A stretch of 64,000 nt of DNA, from the NCBI GenBank assembly GCA_016183985.1, contig JACPDN010000006.1, positions 1,426,001 through 1,490,000 of the forward strand. Reading direction: 5' to 3'. The stretch's first letter is position 1; every line of letters starts with the position of its first letter. The notes under the pieces were generated by a model. It saw only the letters and a list, made by a program, of their open reading frames with translations, did not search any database and was not told where the DNA came from. Positions 33,547 through 42,895 of this stretch are shown piece by piece. The DNA comes from Pseudomonadota bacterium (lineage in GTDB: Bacteria; Pseudomonadota; Alphaproteobacteria; Dongiales; Dongiaceae). The translations under genes and the position numbers were made by a program.

Positions 33547-34763
33547 CCACGGACCGCCGACAGCCGCAACCGGCCACGGCGGCGGTCCATGCCGGGCTCG
33601 GCATCGATCCGACGACGGGGGCCATCGCGCCCAATATCAGCATGTCGGTCAACAATGCCTTCCGCCCCGGCGACGGCGCCTTTTCCGCGGCGGAAGCAGG
33701 CGATCTTGTGGACCTGCCGTTCCTCTATGCACGCTGGACCAATCCCACCGTGCGGCAGCTGGAACAGCGCATGGCGGCGCTGGAGAATGCCGAGGAAGCG
33801 ATGGCGACGGCGACCGGCGTCGCCGCCATTGCGGCATTGTTCCTGGGCTCGCTCAAGGCCGGCGACCACCTCGTCATCAGTGACGTGTGCTATGCCGGCG
33901 CTCGCGAGATGGCGGATCGGTTGCTGCCCGGCTTCGGTATTGCCGTGAGCGCGGTCAACCTCACCGACCTCGATGCCCTGCGCGCCGCCTTGCGACCCAA
34001 TACGCGCCTTATCCATGCCGAGACGCCGTGCAATCCGCTGTTACGCCTCACCGATCTTGCGGCACTGGCCGAGATCGTCCATGCGCATGGAGCCAAGCTC
34101 TCGGTCGATTCAACCTTGGCGACCCCGGTCGGCACGCGACCGCTCGATCACGGCGCCGATTACGTCATTCATTCGCTGACCAAGTTCATCAACGGCCATG
34201 GCGATGCCTTGGGTGGCATATTGTGCGGCCGCAAGGCCGATCTGGCGGCAATCCGTTCTCGCAGCGGCGTCTATCTGGGTGCCGCCATGAGTGCCAGCAA
34301 CGCCTGGCTGATCCTGCGCGGCATCGACACGCTCTTTCCACGGATGGCGCAGATCGGGGCCAGCGCCCAGATTATCGCCGAATTCCTGGCACGACATCCC
34401 GCGGTCCTGCAGGTGAACTACCCTGGCCTTCCCGACCATCCGCAGGCGGCGTTGGCGCAGCGCCAGATGGCGTTCAAGGGCGGATTGCTCTCGTTCCGGA
34501 CGCGGCATCCCCGGCGCCTCGCAGCCCTGATGCCGGATAAGCTGCGCTACATTCACTATGCCTTCTCGCTCGGCCATCAACGCAGCATCATCGTCTATCT
34601 CGACACGGCCGAGATGATGCAATCGACCTTCCATCTCGAGGGGGCAGCCGATGCCGACTACCGGCGCTTCGCCGGCGAGGGCGTGTTCCGCCTGTCAGTC
34701 GGTCTCGAAGCCGCCGACGATCTCGTTGCCGATCTCGATGGCTTGCTTGCCTTGGCGGATTGA
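33543..34763 (+). CDS. PLP-dependent trans-sulfuration enzyme (Cys/Met metabolism family)
   Basis: A 406-residue fold-type I PLP enzyme of the cystathionine gamma-synthase/methionine gamma-lyase group. The PLP lysine is Lys214 in [36 protein letters not shown] and the [11 protein letters not shown] loop are family signatures. The C-terminal [17 protein letters not shown] is typical. Whether it is a synthase, lyase or O-acetylhomoserine sulfhydrylase cannot be decided by eye. It is coupled to lysS by an ATGA overlap, an unusual pairing. Confidence 0.88.
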   Translation: MTTDRRQPQPATAAVHAGLGIDPTTGAIAPNISMSVNNAFRPGDGAFSAAEAGDLVDLPFLYARWTNPTVRQLEQRMAALENAEEAMATATGVAAIAALFLGSLKAGDHLVISDVCYAGAREMADRLLPGFGIAVSAVNLTDLDALRAALRPNTRLIHAETPCNPLLRLTDLAALAEIVHAHGAKLSVDSTLATPVGTRPLDHGADYVIHSLTKFINGHGDALGGILCGRKADLAAIRSRSGVYLGAAMSASNAWLILRGIDTLFPRMAQIGASAQIIAEFLARHPAVLQVNYPGLPDHPQAALAQRQMAFKGGLLSFRTRHPRRLAALMPDKLRYIHYAFSLGHQRSIIVYLDTAEMMQSTFHLEGAADADYRRFAGEGVFRLSVGLEAADDLVADLDGLLALAD

Positions 34764-34820
34764 ACGCCCAATCCTTGACCACGCTTGCGGCGGTCTTGTC
34801 CGGGTTCGGCGCGGCAGGCG

Positions 34821-35174
34821 TCACTTGTGCAGTTGCCGCCATTCCCGCAGCCTTGCGCGCAGCCAATCCGCCGCCGCCACGACCGGCTGTCCCGGACAGG
34901 CGATTTCATAAGGCTTGCCGCTGATCAGGGAGCGGCTGGCGGCACGGTCGATGAAATCCTCGGCGCTCGCGATCTCGTCTTCGAAATGACGATATTTGGC
35001 GGCGATGTGATCGGCGGCTTCGATCCCGTTATGCGGATCGCCGTTGCGCAGGAACTGGCACGGCGAGACACGCACCGCATCAATGAGCGCTGCGATCTCA
35101 GCCCTGCTGTCGGCCAAGGCGCAGCCGGCCGAGAATGCCAGGAACAGGGCAGCCGGCAATACCAGCCGCTTCAC
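34821..35174 (-). CDS. DUF5329 family secreted protein
   Basis: A 117-residue exported protein. The signal is VKRLVLPAALFLAFSAGCALA. The mature part matches DUF5329: AEIAALIDAVRVSPCQFLRNGD, GIEAADHIAAKYRHF, IASAEDFIDRAASRSLISGKPYEIAC. Two cysteines may pair. A GTG start at 35174 is chosen because it overlaps the stop of the upstream PLD-type gene as GTGA and places the signal peptide at the N-terminus. Function is unknown. It is coupled to the PLD-type lipoprotein. Confidence 0.75.
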   Translation of the reverse strand: MKRLVLPAALFLAFSAGCALADSRAEIAALIDAVRVSPCQFLRNGDPHNGIEAADHIAAKYRHFEDEIASAEDFIDRAASRSLISGKPYEIACPGQPVVAAADWLRARLREWRQLHK

Positions 35175-36583
35175 AGCAATTGTTCCCACAGCCCGACAAA
35201 GAAACCCTTCATCCGCTCCGGCAATCCGCGCGTATCTTCCCATGTCGCCGGGTCGATCTCTGTGGCAATCCTCATGCCCTCTGTGAAGATCGTCTCCAAC
35301 TCCCGCGCTGTCTTGGCTCCGAGCACGATGGCATCCACCTCGTCATTGTAGAGCACCGAGCGGTGGTCGAAATTCGACGAACCGACCGCCGACCAGACGC
35401 CGTCGATGGTGGCGGATTTAGCGTGGAGCACGATACCATGGGTTTCGAAAATGCGAATACCCGCTCCCAGCAGATCCGCATAGCGCGCCCGCGCCGCCTC
35501 GATCGCCGGCGGTGAATCGCTGTCGCCGGCAAGAAGCAGCCGCACATCGACGCCGCGTGCCGTCGCCGCCATCAACGCCTCCTCCTGTTCCGGCGTGGGC
35601 ACAAAATAGGCGGCGCTGATCCAGGCACGGCTCTCGGCATTGCGCAGGGCGGATATCAGCGTCACGTAATAGCGGGGGATTTCGTCATCGGGCGAGCTGC
35701 CGATGATGCGCACGACATCGTGGCCCTTGGAGCTGGTCTCGGGGAAGAAGCCCGTCTCGTCGATCTTGGGCCCCTTCTCGCGCCGCCAATGATCGCGGAA
35801 GAGCGATTGCAGCTCCAGCACCGCCGGACCCTCGATGCGGATCGCGGTATCGCGCCATTCGGCGTTGGCGAGCGGATCGGCTGGTGCCATTGGTGCCTTC
35901 TTCACGATCGGCTCATCGCGATCGCTGCCCGGCGATTTGCTCTCATAGCTTTTCGATAGATTGACTCCACCGACGATGCCGACCCTTCCATCCGCCACCA
36001 GAATCTTGCGGTGGTCGCGGTCGTTGATCTCCAGCGTGTCGACCGGATTGGGGCCCAAGGGATGATAGGCGAGCAGTTTCACACCGGCCTTTTCCAGCGT
36101 CGCAAAGAAATCCGGCGGCGTCCCGCTCGACCCGTAACCGTCATAAAGGATGTTGACGGCAACGCCTTGCCGCACCTTCTCGATCAACAATTGGCGAAGA
36201 TGCGGGCCCTCAACGTCCAGCCGCACATCCTCGATCGCATAGTATTCGAGATTCAGGCTGCGTTTGGCACCTTTGATCGTGGATGCGATGGCGCGAAACG
36301 TTTCCGGCCCGTCATGCAACACGGTGACCTTGTTGTCGGCGGTCAGTGGACTGCCGGTCACCGCTTCTTCGATGGCGAGATGCCGGCGCAGAATATCCTC
36401 AGGCCTCGATCCGCCGATCCGCGCCAGCAGGCGCCGGCTCTCCGCAACGCTCAAAGGACCGCGCGCCGCCTCGATCTGCGTCGGCTGCGCCGGCGCCTGC
36501 TGAATGGCGCGATCGGCATCCGGCACGGCGCAGGCAGCCAGCAAAAGACAGCAAACAACAAGACAGGCCAGGGGCCGGGTCAT
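35171..36583 (-). CDS. Phospholipase D-like (cardiolipin synthase-type) lipoprotein
   Basis: 470 residues. The N-terminus has a lipobox (LLLAAC), so a membrane-anchored periplasmic location is predicted. Two HKD motifs are present: HRKILVADGRVGIVGG and HAKSATIDGVWSAVGSSNFD. This is the PLD superfamily, where the two histidines form one active site. Family members make or remodel cardiolipin and related phospholipids, and lipoprotein forms like this resemble ClsC-type enzymes. It is translated with the DUF5329 gene. Confidence 0.85.
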   Translation of the reverse strand: MTRPLACLVVCCLLLAACAVPDADRAIQQAPAQPTQIEAARGPLSVAESRRLLARIGGSRPEDILRRHLAIEEAVTGSPLTADNKVTVLHDGPETFRAIASTIKGAKRSLNLEYYAIEDVRLDVEGPHLRQLLIEKVRQGVAVNILYDGYGSSGTPPDFFATLEKAGVKLLAYHPLGPNPVDTLEINDRDHRKILVADGRVGIVGGVNLSKSYESKSPGSDRDEPIVKKAPMAPADPLANAEWRDTAIRIEGPAVLELQSLFRDHWRREKGPKIDETGFFPETSSKGHDVVRIIGSSPDDEIPRYYVTLISALRNAESRAWISAAYFVPTPEQEEALMAATARGVDVRLLLAGDSDSPPAIEAARARYADLLGAGIRIFETHGIVLHAKSATIDGVWSAVGSSNFDHRSVLYNDEVDAIVLGAKTARELETIFTEGMRIATEIDPATWEDTRGLPERMKGFFVGLWEQLL

Positions 36584-36749
36584 GGCAATGACTCCAACCT
36601 TATGCGGGGATCACAACAGGACACGGGCCCTCTGCGTTCCCAAAGCCTGATTGGCCCGCCTATCGAGAACGTATCCGCCGCTGGGCATAATCCCTGACGG
36701 CCTCGTTATCGGGCGCTTTGCCGGAGGAGTCTGGAACAGGATGGAGCTT

Positions 36750-38459
36750 TTAGTCCTTCGTCATGCGCTCGGCCGTCTTGTCCGGCTCGGCGCTGCCATA
36801 GGCCTGCTGTTCGGCGCGGAAGGCGGCGATGAAGCCATCAACCCTGTTCTGCCCGTGACCGAGACGGCGCAGCATGGCCTCGCCCAATCCCAAGCCGATC
36901 TCGATATCCTCCGGCACCGCCTCGCTGACGCCGCGCCGCGCCAGCCTTGCCGCGTGGCCGCTGTCCCAGGCCCGGGCGACGATGGGGAGACTTGGCGCCG
37001 TATCATGCAGGGCTTCCGCCATGCGCTCGGCCATCGCCGGATTGTCGATGGCGATGACGGCAAGCTGCGCGCGTTCGGCACCGGCCGCGCGCAGCACGTC
37101 GATGCGGCCGGCATCGCCGAAATAGACGGGGAGGCCCCTGCTTCTTGCGCGCAGCACGCGCTGCACGTTGAGATCGAGAGCCACATAGCCGATCTCGGCA
37201 TTGTCGAGTAGACGGCAGATCGCCTGCCCCACGCGGCCAAAACCGGCTACCAGGACATGTGCCCCCAGCTGCTGCGCTTCTTCCTCGAGCGAGCTGATCT
37301 TGTCGCCGCGCCGGTCGCGGATGCGGGCGGCGAGCTTCTTGCCGAGGAAAGCGAGCAGCGGCGTGAGTGCGATGCTGACCACGATCGCTGCATTGACGCG
37401 CAGCACCACGTGTGGCTCCAGGATACCGCCGGCCCGCGCAAGGCCCGTCAGCACGAAGCCGAACTCGCTCCCTTGGGCCAGCAGCAGGGCCGCACGCCAG
37501 GCGGTATCGGATTTAAGCTTGAAGGCCCGCGCCACCAGCCCGGTGATAAGAACCTTGCCGGCGACGAAAGCCAAGGTCAGCAGCAGGATCGGCGCGATAT
37601 CCTTGAGCAGGGCCGCGATATCGAAGGTCATGCCGACGGTGACGAAGAAGAGCCCCAGCAGCAGGCCGCGGAAGGGCTGGATGTCGGCCTCGATCTGGTG
37701 GCGATAAGGCGTTCCGGCGAGCAGCATGCCGGCAAGGAAGGCGCCAAGACTCATCGACATGCCGGCCGCCTGCGTCACCCAGCCGAGGCCCAGCAGGATG
37801 AAGAGGCTCGCCGCCGTGAAAAGCTCCGAATTGCCGGTGGCGGCGATCTGGCGGAAGAGCGGCCGGATGAAGAAACGCCCCGCCAAAGTGATGAAACCCA
37901 GCGCCACCGCAGCCTTGCCCAGGGCGATCCCCAAAGCGAGCCACGGGCTGGCGCTGTCGGCATTCCCCAAAAGCGGGATGAGCGCCAGCATTGGCACGAC
38001 GGAGAGATCCTGCAGCAGCAGGATGGCAACCGCGATGCGGCCGAAACGCGCCGCCGCCTCGCCGCGATCGACCAGCAGCTTCAGGACCGTGGCGGTCGAC
38101 GATAGGGCCAGCGTTCCGCCGATGACGATGGCAGCGGCCAGGCTGTTGCCACGAAAGAACGCCACTGCGCCGATCGCCACCATGCTGGCCAGCATCTGCG
38201 CGGTGCCGAGACCGAAGACGTAATAGCGCATGGTTTTGAGGCGCTCGAGCGGCAGTTCAAGCCCGATCGCGAACAACATGAAGACGACGCCGAGTTCAGC
38301 AAGCCAGCCTGCCTCCTCCGGGTCGTCGATGGCACCGAAGCCCGACGGCCCCAGCACGACACCCACGGCGAGATAGCCGAGCACCGAGGAAACGCGAAAA
38401 CGGTGCAGCAGCGGCACCAGAACCAGCGCGCCGGTGAGGACGATCAGGATGTCGGTCAT
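36750..38459 (-). CDS. CPA2 family monovalent cation:proton antiporter with TrkA-N domain
   Basis: 569 residues. About 12 hydrophobic segments cover residues 1-385 (Na+/H+ exchanger fold; VLGYLAVGVVLGPSGFG is the typical first repeat). A cytoplasmic Rossmann domain from about 405 has the nucleotide loop VAGFGRVGQAICRLL. It resembles Kef/YbaL-type K+ efflux systems gated by nucleotide or glutathione binding. No KefF/KefG partner gene is adjacent. ATG 38459 is used instead of a start 39 bases upstream because homology begins there. Confidence 0.9.
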   Translation of the reverse strand: MTDILIVLTGALVLVPLLHRFRVSSVLGYLAVGVVLGPSGFGAIDDPEEAGWLAELGVVFMLFAIGLELPLERLKTMRYYVFGLGTAQMLASMVAIGAVAFFRGNSLAAAIVIGGTLALSSTATVLKLLVDRGEAAARFGRIAVAILLLQDLSVVPMLALIPLLGNADSASPWLALGIALGKAAVALGFITLAGRFFIRPLFRQIAATGNSELFTAASLFILLGLGWVTQAAGMSMSLGAFLAGMLLAGTPYRHQIEADIQPFRGLLLGLFFVTVGMTFDIAALLKDIAPILLLTLAFVAGKVLITGLVARAFKLKSDTAWRAALLLAQGSEFGFVLTGLARAGGILEPHVVLRVNAAIVVSIALTPLLAFLGKKLAARIRDRRGDKISSLEEEAQQLGAHVLVAGFGRVGQAICRLLDNAEIGYVALDLNVQRVLRARSRGLPVYFGDAGRIDVLRAAGAERAQLAVIAIDNPAMAERMAEALHDTAPSLPIVARAWDSGHAARLARRGVSEAVPEDIEIGLGLGEAMLRRLGHGQNRVDGFIAAFRAEQQAYGSAEPDKTAERMTKD

Positions 38460-38704
38460 GGCATCGCTGTGCACGTGGCGGCTTCTTCCCGTTGGCAATC
38501 GGCGGATCTTGGAACGACTTTAACCCGGGCAACCACCATCCTGGCAACCACGCGCCGCATTCTGCGCGGCTTTGCCTCAGTTGCCGGCCCGCTCCGCACG
38601 CTTTTGCCGGACTTGTTTTTTTGAGCGCTTTGTCCCAGCTTGCGGAACCTTGCGGCGGCGACCACCTTTGGTTCTCGTCCTCATCCCAGATACCGAAAGC
38701 CAGC

Positions 38705-40045
38705 ATGAACAGCACCGACCAGCTCGCCCTTCTCGACACCGTGCTTTCCAAGGCCAAATCCGCCGGCGCGGATGCCGCCGATGCCGTCATCGGCACCAGC
38801 ATCTCGCTGTCGCTGGGCGAGCGCTTGGGCGCCAAGGAAAAGCTGGAACGCGCCGAAAGCCAGGACCTGGGCCTGCGCGTCTTTGTGGGCAAACGCCAGG
38901 CGATCGTCTCGACCAGCGATTTCGCCAAGGCGTCGCTTGAGGAACTCACGACCCGCGCCGTCGCCATGGCCAAGGCGGTGCCGGAAGACCCGTTCTGCGG
39001 CTTGGCGAACGCCAATCAACTCGCCAAATCCTGGCCCAAGCTCGACCTCTGTGACGCGACCGAACCCTCGGAAGGCTTGCTCACCGATCTCGTCCGCGCG
39101 GCGGAAGATGCCGCCCGCAGCGTCAAGGGTGTCACCAATTCCGAAGGTGCCGAAGCCGGCTATGGCCGCTCCGACGTCGCCATCGCCGCCACCAACGGCT
39201 TCCAGGGCGCCTATGCGAGCTCGCATTTCGGCCTCTCGGTCTCGGTGCTGGCCGGCGAAGGCACTGGCATGGAGCGCGATTATGATTACAGCTCGACCGT
39301 CTATCTCGCCGATCTCGACGATCCGGTGAAGCTTGGCAAATCCGCTGGCGAGCGTGCCGTCAGGCGCCTCAACCCGAAGAAGGCCAAGACCGCCGTGGTG
39401 CCGATCGTCTTGGATCCGCGCATCAGCAATTCCATCGTCGGCCATCTGGTGGGTGCCATCAATGGCGCCGGCATTGCGCGCGGCACGTCGTTCCTGAAGG
39501 ACTTCCTGGACAAGGACGTGTTCGCACCGGGCATCGATATCATCGACGATCCGCACCGCCAGCGCGGCCTGCGCTCGCGCCCCTTCGACGGCGAAGGCCT
39601 GGCCACCAGCGCCGCCAAGCTCATCGACAATGGCCGCCTCACCATGTGGCTGCTTGATTGCCGCTCCGCGCGGCAATTGGGCCTCGTCTCCAACGGTCAC
39701 GCCTCGCGCGGCACATCGAGCCCGCCATCGCCTGCCCCCAGCAATGTGCATATGGCGGCAGGCAAGATCGGCCGCGCCCAGATGATCAAGGAAATCGACC
39801 AAGGCCTCTATGTGACCGAGATGATCGGCTCCGGCGTCAATGGTGTCACCGGCGATTACAGCCGCGGCGCCGCCGGCTTTTGGATCGAGAAAGGCGAACT
39901 CACCTATCCGGTTTCCGAAGTGACCATCGCCGGCAACTTGAAAGAGATGTTCAAGAAGGTGACGCCGGCCGACGATTTGACCTTCAAATACGGCACCAAC
40001 GCGCCAACTCTGCGCATCGACGGCATGACCCTCGCCGGCGCGTAA
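38705..40045 (+). CDS. pmbA: TldD/PmbA family protein (TldE/PmbA)
   Basis: A 446-residue protein of the metalloprotease-associated TldD/PmbA group. The family features are a helical N-terminal domain with DTVLSKAKSAGADAADAVIG, and the C-terminal GVTGDYSRGAAGFWIEKGEL, typical of PmbA. TldE/PmbA is the non-metal partner that forms a heterodimer with TldD for peptide processing, such as microcin maturation or CcdA antitoxin degradation. tldD is not in the window. Translation from ATG 38705. Upstream frame sequence is non-homologous. Confidence 0.88.
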   Translation: MNSTDQLALLDTVLSKAKSAGADAADAVIGTSISLSLGERLGAKEKLERAESQDLGLRVFVGKRQAIVSTSDFAKASLEELTTRAVAMAKAVPEDPFCGLANANQLAKSWPKLDLCDATEPSEGLLTDLVRAAEDAARSVKGVTNSEGAEAGYGRSDVAIAATNGFQGAYASSHFGLSVSVLAGEGTGMERDYDYSSTVYLADLDDPVKLGKSAGERAVRRLNPKKAKTAVVPIVLDPRISNSIVGHLVGAINGAGIARGTSFLKDFLDKDVFAPGIDIIDDPHRQRGLRSRPFDGEGLATSAAKLIDNGRLTMWLLDCRSARQLGLVSNGHASRGTSSPPSPAPSNVHMAAGKIGRAQMIKEIDQGLYVTEMIGSGVNGVTGDYSRGAAGFWIEKGELTYPVSEVTIAGNLKEMFKKVTPADDLTFKYGTNAPTLRIDGMTLAGA

Positions 40046-40107
40046 AGATGATATGATGCGCGCGGGGGAAGCGCGGATGCTCATTCGATTTCAGTGTTCT
40101 ATTGAAT

Positions 40108-40186
40108 CGTCATCCCCGGGCTTGACCCGGGGATCCACCGATTGCCTGGAAAGACTGGATGCCCGGGTCAAGCCCGGGCATGACGA
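40108..40186. repeat. Palindromic repeat pair, family A, copy 1
   Basis: Two head-to-head palindromes: gtcatccccgggcttgac with its mirror (40108-40136) and ggatgcccgggtcaagcc with its mirror (40157-40186). The same family recurs at 56710-56798, 59493-59584 and 60786-60816. It lies between pmbA and ccmA. Confidence 0.8.
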
Positions 40187-40198
40187 GGATAGTTGGGC

Positions 40199-40840
40199 AT
40201 GAACCCAGTAACCCTCAAATCTCCCGACCAATCCCTCACCGCCAGCGGCATTGCCTGCCGCCGGTCGGAGCGCATGCTGTTCCGCGAACTCAATTTCACG
40301 CTGACCCCGGGACAGGCGTTGATGCTGCGCGGGCCCAATGGCAGCGGCAAATCGAGCCTCTTGCGGTTGCTGGCCGGCCTCCTTCCCATGGCGGAAGGGG
40401 CGCTCAGCTGGTGCGGCCGGCCGGTGGACGAGGATCGCGCCGCCTACCGTGCCGATCTCGCTTATCTCGGCCATCTCGATGCGTTGAAGCCGCAATTGCT
40501 GGTGCGCGAGAACCTGCAGTTCTGGGCCGATCTCATCGGCGCAACGGTACCGGTCGACAATGCGCTGGCCAAGGTTGGCCTCGCCCCTTGCGCCGATTTT
40601 CCGGCACAGCATCTTTCGGCCGGGCAACGCCGCCGTTTTGGCCTGGCGCGGCTGCTGTTGAAACCCGTGCCGATCTGGCTGCTCGATGAACCCTCGACGG
40701 CGCTCGATGCCAATGGGCAGAAGCTTGCCCTCGACCTCATCGCAAGGCACCGGGCGGCGGGCGGCATCGCCATCATCTCCAGCCATGACGATCTGGCGGT
40801 GGGCCAGGTGACGACACTGCAACTGGGAGGCGCCGCATGA
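40199..40840 (+). CDS. ccmA: Heme exporter ATP-binding protein CcmA
   Basis: A 213-residue ABC ATPase of the System I cytochrome c maturation complex. The Walker A motif is GPNGSGKSS, the signature is LSAGQRRRFGLARLLL, and Walker B is WLLDEPSTALD. With CcmB and CcmC it drives release of holo-CcmE. ATG 40199 is used. A TTG two codons earlier is possible. It overlaps ccmB by 4 nt. A family A repeat pair lies directly upstream, so its promoter is close to or inside that repeat. Confidence 0.94.
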   Translation: MNPVTLKSPDQSLTASGIACRRSERMLFRELNFTLTPGQALMLRGPNGSGKSSLLRLLAGLLPMAEGALSWCGRPVDEDRAAYRADLAYLGHLDALKPQLLVRENLQFWADLIGATVPVDNALAKVGLAPCADFPAQHLSAGQRRRFGLARLLLKPVPIWLLDEPSTALDANGQKLALDLIARHRAAGGIAIISSHDDLAVGQVTTLQLGGAA

Positions 40841-41502
40841 GAGCCTTCCGCGCCCTGTTGAAACGCGACCTGGGCCTGGGCCTCCGCCAGGGCATCGATG
40901 CGCTGGTGGTCGTACTGTTCTTCCTGGCCGCCGGGGCCCTTTTCCCCTTCGCACTCGGCCCGGAGCCGGCATTGCTGGCCCGCATCGCCGCCGGCATCGT
41001 CATGACCATGGCGGCCTTGGCCTCGCTCCTCTCCCTCGACCGGCTATTCACCGCCGATTACGAGGATGGCAGCCTCGACGGCCTCGCCCTCTCGCCCCTG
41101 TCGCTGGAACTGGTGGCGCTTGCCAAGGTGGCAACCCATTGGCTGATGACCGGCCTGCCGCTGCTGGCCGCGGCCCCCGTGCTGGGCCTTCTCCTCAACC
41201 TCGCCCCGGGCGGGTACCCGATCCTGCTCCTCGCCTTGGTCCTGGTGACGCCGGCCCTCTCGCTGCTGGGCGGGCTGGGGGCGGCCCTCACTTTGGGAGC
41301 CCGGCGGGGCGGGCTGCTTCTCGCTTTCCTGATTCTTCCGCTATTTATTCCTATCCTCATTCTCGGCATGGGGGCGGTGGCAGCGGTAGCTGAAGGGCGG
41401 AGTGCCCTGGGTGCCCTGGAATTGCTGGTGGCGCTCGATCTGGGCCTTCTTGCTCTGGTCCCTTGGGCCATGGCGACGGCGTTAAGGCAGGTTCTACGCT
41501 AA
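40837..41502 (+). CDS. ccmB: Heme exporter membrane protein CcmB
   Basis: A 221-residue six-helix permease of the CcmABCD complex. The N-terminus (FRALLKRDLGLGLRQGIDALVVVLFFLAAGALFPFA) and DGSLDGLALSPLSLELVALAKVATHWL match CcmB closely. It is coupled to ccmA by an ATGA overlap. The ccm series is then interrupted by an OmpA-like gene before ccmC at 42896. Confidence 0.93.
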   Translation: MRAFRALLKRDLGLGLRQGIDALVVVLFFLAAGALFPFALGPEPALLARIAAGIVMTMAALASLLSLDRLFTADYEDGSLDGLALSPLSLELVALAKVATHWLMTGLPLLAAAPVLGLLLNLAPGGYPILLLALVLVTPALSLLGGLGAALTLGARRGGLLLAFLILPLFIPILILGMGAVAAVAEGRSALGALELLVALDLGLLALVPWAMATALRQVLR

Positions 41503-41818
41503 AAAGAGTCAGGGTCATGATCCCCGCCGCTTTCCCCGTCACGGCGCCGCGCGTTCCGTGTGATCGAAAGCACAGGATTGCTGTCTTGGCTGAACCAAAA
41601 CGTCTAAGAAACGACGAAATAGCCGAATGATCCGCGCTGTGGCATCCATGCAACAGGCTGCGGGCATTTTGACACAGGTCGCGTAAACACCCCGAATCAA
41701 CATGGATTCCCAAAGTTGAATCGGCATATGCTTAATCATCCGGCACCTGAAATGCCGGGCGGTCGCGATCCGCTGTCATCGCACCTCTTCACGTGAACGT
41801 CCCAGGGGGTTTCATACC
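41503..41818. other. Gene-free leader region of the OmpA-like gene
   Basis: 316 bases without a supported gene. It contains a promoter candidate at 41669-41697 and a stem-loop, CCGGCA (41740-41745) with TGCCGG (41753-41758). The long untranslated leader is in keeping with an abundant outer-membrane lipoprotein mRNA. Confidence 0.5.
41669..41697 (+). promoter_or_regulatory. Putative promoter of the OmpA-like gene
   Basis: A perfect TTGACA (41669-41674) is followed after 17 bases by CCGAAT (41692-41697), a weak -10. It lies about 120 bases before the ATG. The -35 is convincing, the -10 much less so. Confidence 0.35.
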
Positions 41819-42547
41819 ATGAACCGTTATTTCAAACTCGCGTTGCTGGGTTCGGCTCTGTTGGCCGTGACTGCTTGCGCCGCGCCGAATCGTGAGCCGG
41901 ACCTTTCGAACATCCAGGCGAACGTCGACAAGACCTACGAAGGTGACTTCGGCGATCTGCTTTATAACCTCAATGCTGGCGCCGATAAGGCGGCTCGCGC
42001 TGAGGAGATTAAGGCCAGCATCGATGCCGATGCGCCGTATCTCTACACCAACCTGCCGCTGCGCCAGGAAGGCGTGAAGCTCGCGGAAGAAGCCGCCGAG
42101 CATCGCGCCAAGGCCGAAGCCGCTCTGAACCGCTTCCTCGACCCGATCCGTGCGCGTCTCGCCTATCTCGAGTCGCTCCACGTCCCGCAGGATGTCGGCC
42201 CGCAGAAGACCTCGGTCTACTTCGACACCGGTAGCGCCAAGATTCGCGAGAGCGAAGCCGCTGCGATGACCGATGCCGGCAACTTCCTCAGCCAGTATCC
42301 GATCGCTCACGTCCAGATCGACGCCTACACCGACACCGTCGGTTCGACCAACTCCAACAAGGCGTTGGCGCAGCGTCGTGCGAAGGCCGTCATGGCTGCC
42401 ATGTCCGAAGCCGGCGTGCCGCTCGCGGCCGACGTCTCGGTCAAGGCCGTTGGCGAAGCCGATGGCGCGGATAACACCGAGAGCCAGGAAAACCGTCGCG
42501 TCGACATCATCGTCCAGCCGCATGGTACCTATAACAAGGGCATGTAA
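41819..42547 (+). CDS. OmpA-family outer-membrane lipoprotein
   Basis: A 242-residue predicted lipoprotein. The signal ends in the lipobox AVTAC, with Cys20 lipidated. Residues about 25-125 are a helical, charged region. The C-terminal ~110 residues are an OmpA-like peptidoglycan-binding domain: SVYFDTGSAKIRESEAAAM, ALAQRRAKAVMAAM and NRRVDIIV, including the diaminopimelate-contacting Asp/Arg positions. Codon use is highly biased, suggesting strong expression. It sits between ccmB and ccmC and is closed by a strong hairpin, so it is probably its own transcript. Confidence 0.9.
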   Translation: MNRYFKLALLGSALLAVTACAAPNREPDLSNIQANVDKTYEGDFGDLLYNLNAGADKAARAEEIKASIDADAPYLYTNLPLRQEGVKLAEEAAEHRAKAEAALNRFLDPIRARLAYLESLHVPQDVGPQKTSVYFDTGSAKIRESEAAAMTDAGNFLSQYPIAHVQIDAYTDTVGSTNSNKALAQRRAKAVMAAMSEAGVPLAADVSVKAVGEADGADNTESQENRRVDIIVQPHGTYNKGM

Positions 42548-42600
42548 GCGGACGAGGGTCCGACCGACCGATTTCCGGTCATTCGGTTACTTCAGTCAAA

Positions 42601-42634
42601 CCAAGGGCGTCGACCGCAAGGTCGGCGCCCTTGG
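42601..42634 (+). terminator. Strong hairpin terminator after the OmpA-like gene
   Basis: CCAAGGGCG (42601-42609) and CGACC (42611-42615) pair with GGTCG (42620-42624) and CGCCCTTGG (42626-42634) around a GCAA tetraloop, with one internal mismatch. The tail CGTTTGC is a short T-run. It lies 53 bases past the stop. Confidence 0.7.
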
Positions 42635-42686
42635 CGTTTGCGGGGGGGGGGCTGAATGGTGCAGAGCCCTCCCACCCTTTCTGATG

Positions 42687-42789
42687 CCCCCTCTCCCTTT
42701 AGGGGGAGGGCTGGGGAGGGGGGCCGTTTCTGTCTCGCCTGCACCGGGTCACCCGCCCCCCTCCTAGCCTCCCCCTGAAGGGGGAGGGA
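42687..42789. repeat. Palindromic repeats, family B, copies 3 and 4 in inverted orientation
   Basis: Copy 3 (42687-42724) reads ccccctctcccttta then gggggagggctggggag. Copy 4 (42752-42789) is its reverse orientation, cccgcccccctcctagcc then tccccctgaagggggagg. The two together can form a long cruciform or paired transcript between the OmpA-like gene and ccmC. Confidence 0.75.
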
Positions 42790-42895
42790 TATTCCAAGTG
42801 GCGGGATAAGCGTTTCCCCGTAAGGGTTTTCCCTGACCCGGCCGCTTCACAGTGCCACTGGCACCTTTGGAGCCGGCCTTGTATAACCCTGCCCC

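Larger units (their letters stand above)
42548..42895. other. Gene-free stretch with terminator hairpin and paired repeats
   Basis: 348 bases between the OmpA-like gene and ccmC. It holds the hairpin at 42601-42634, the inverted pair of family B repeats at 42687-42789, and the ccmC leader. No gene is supported here. Confidence 0.7.
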
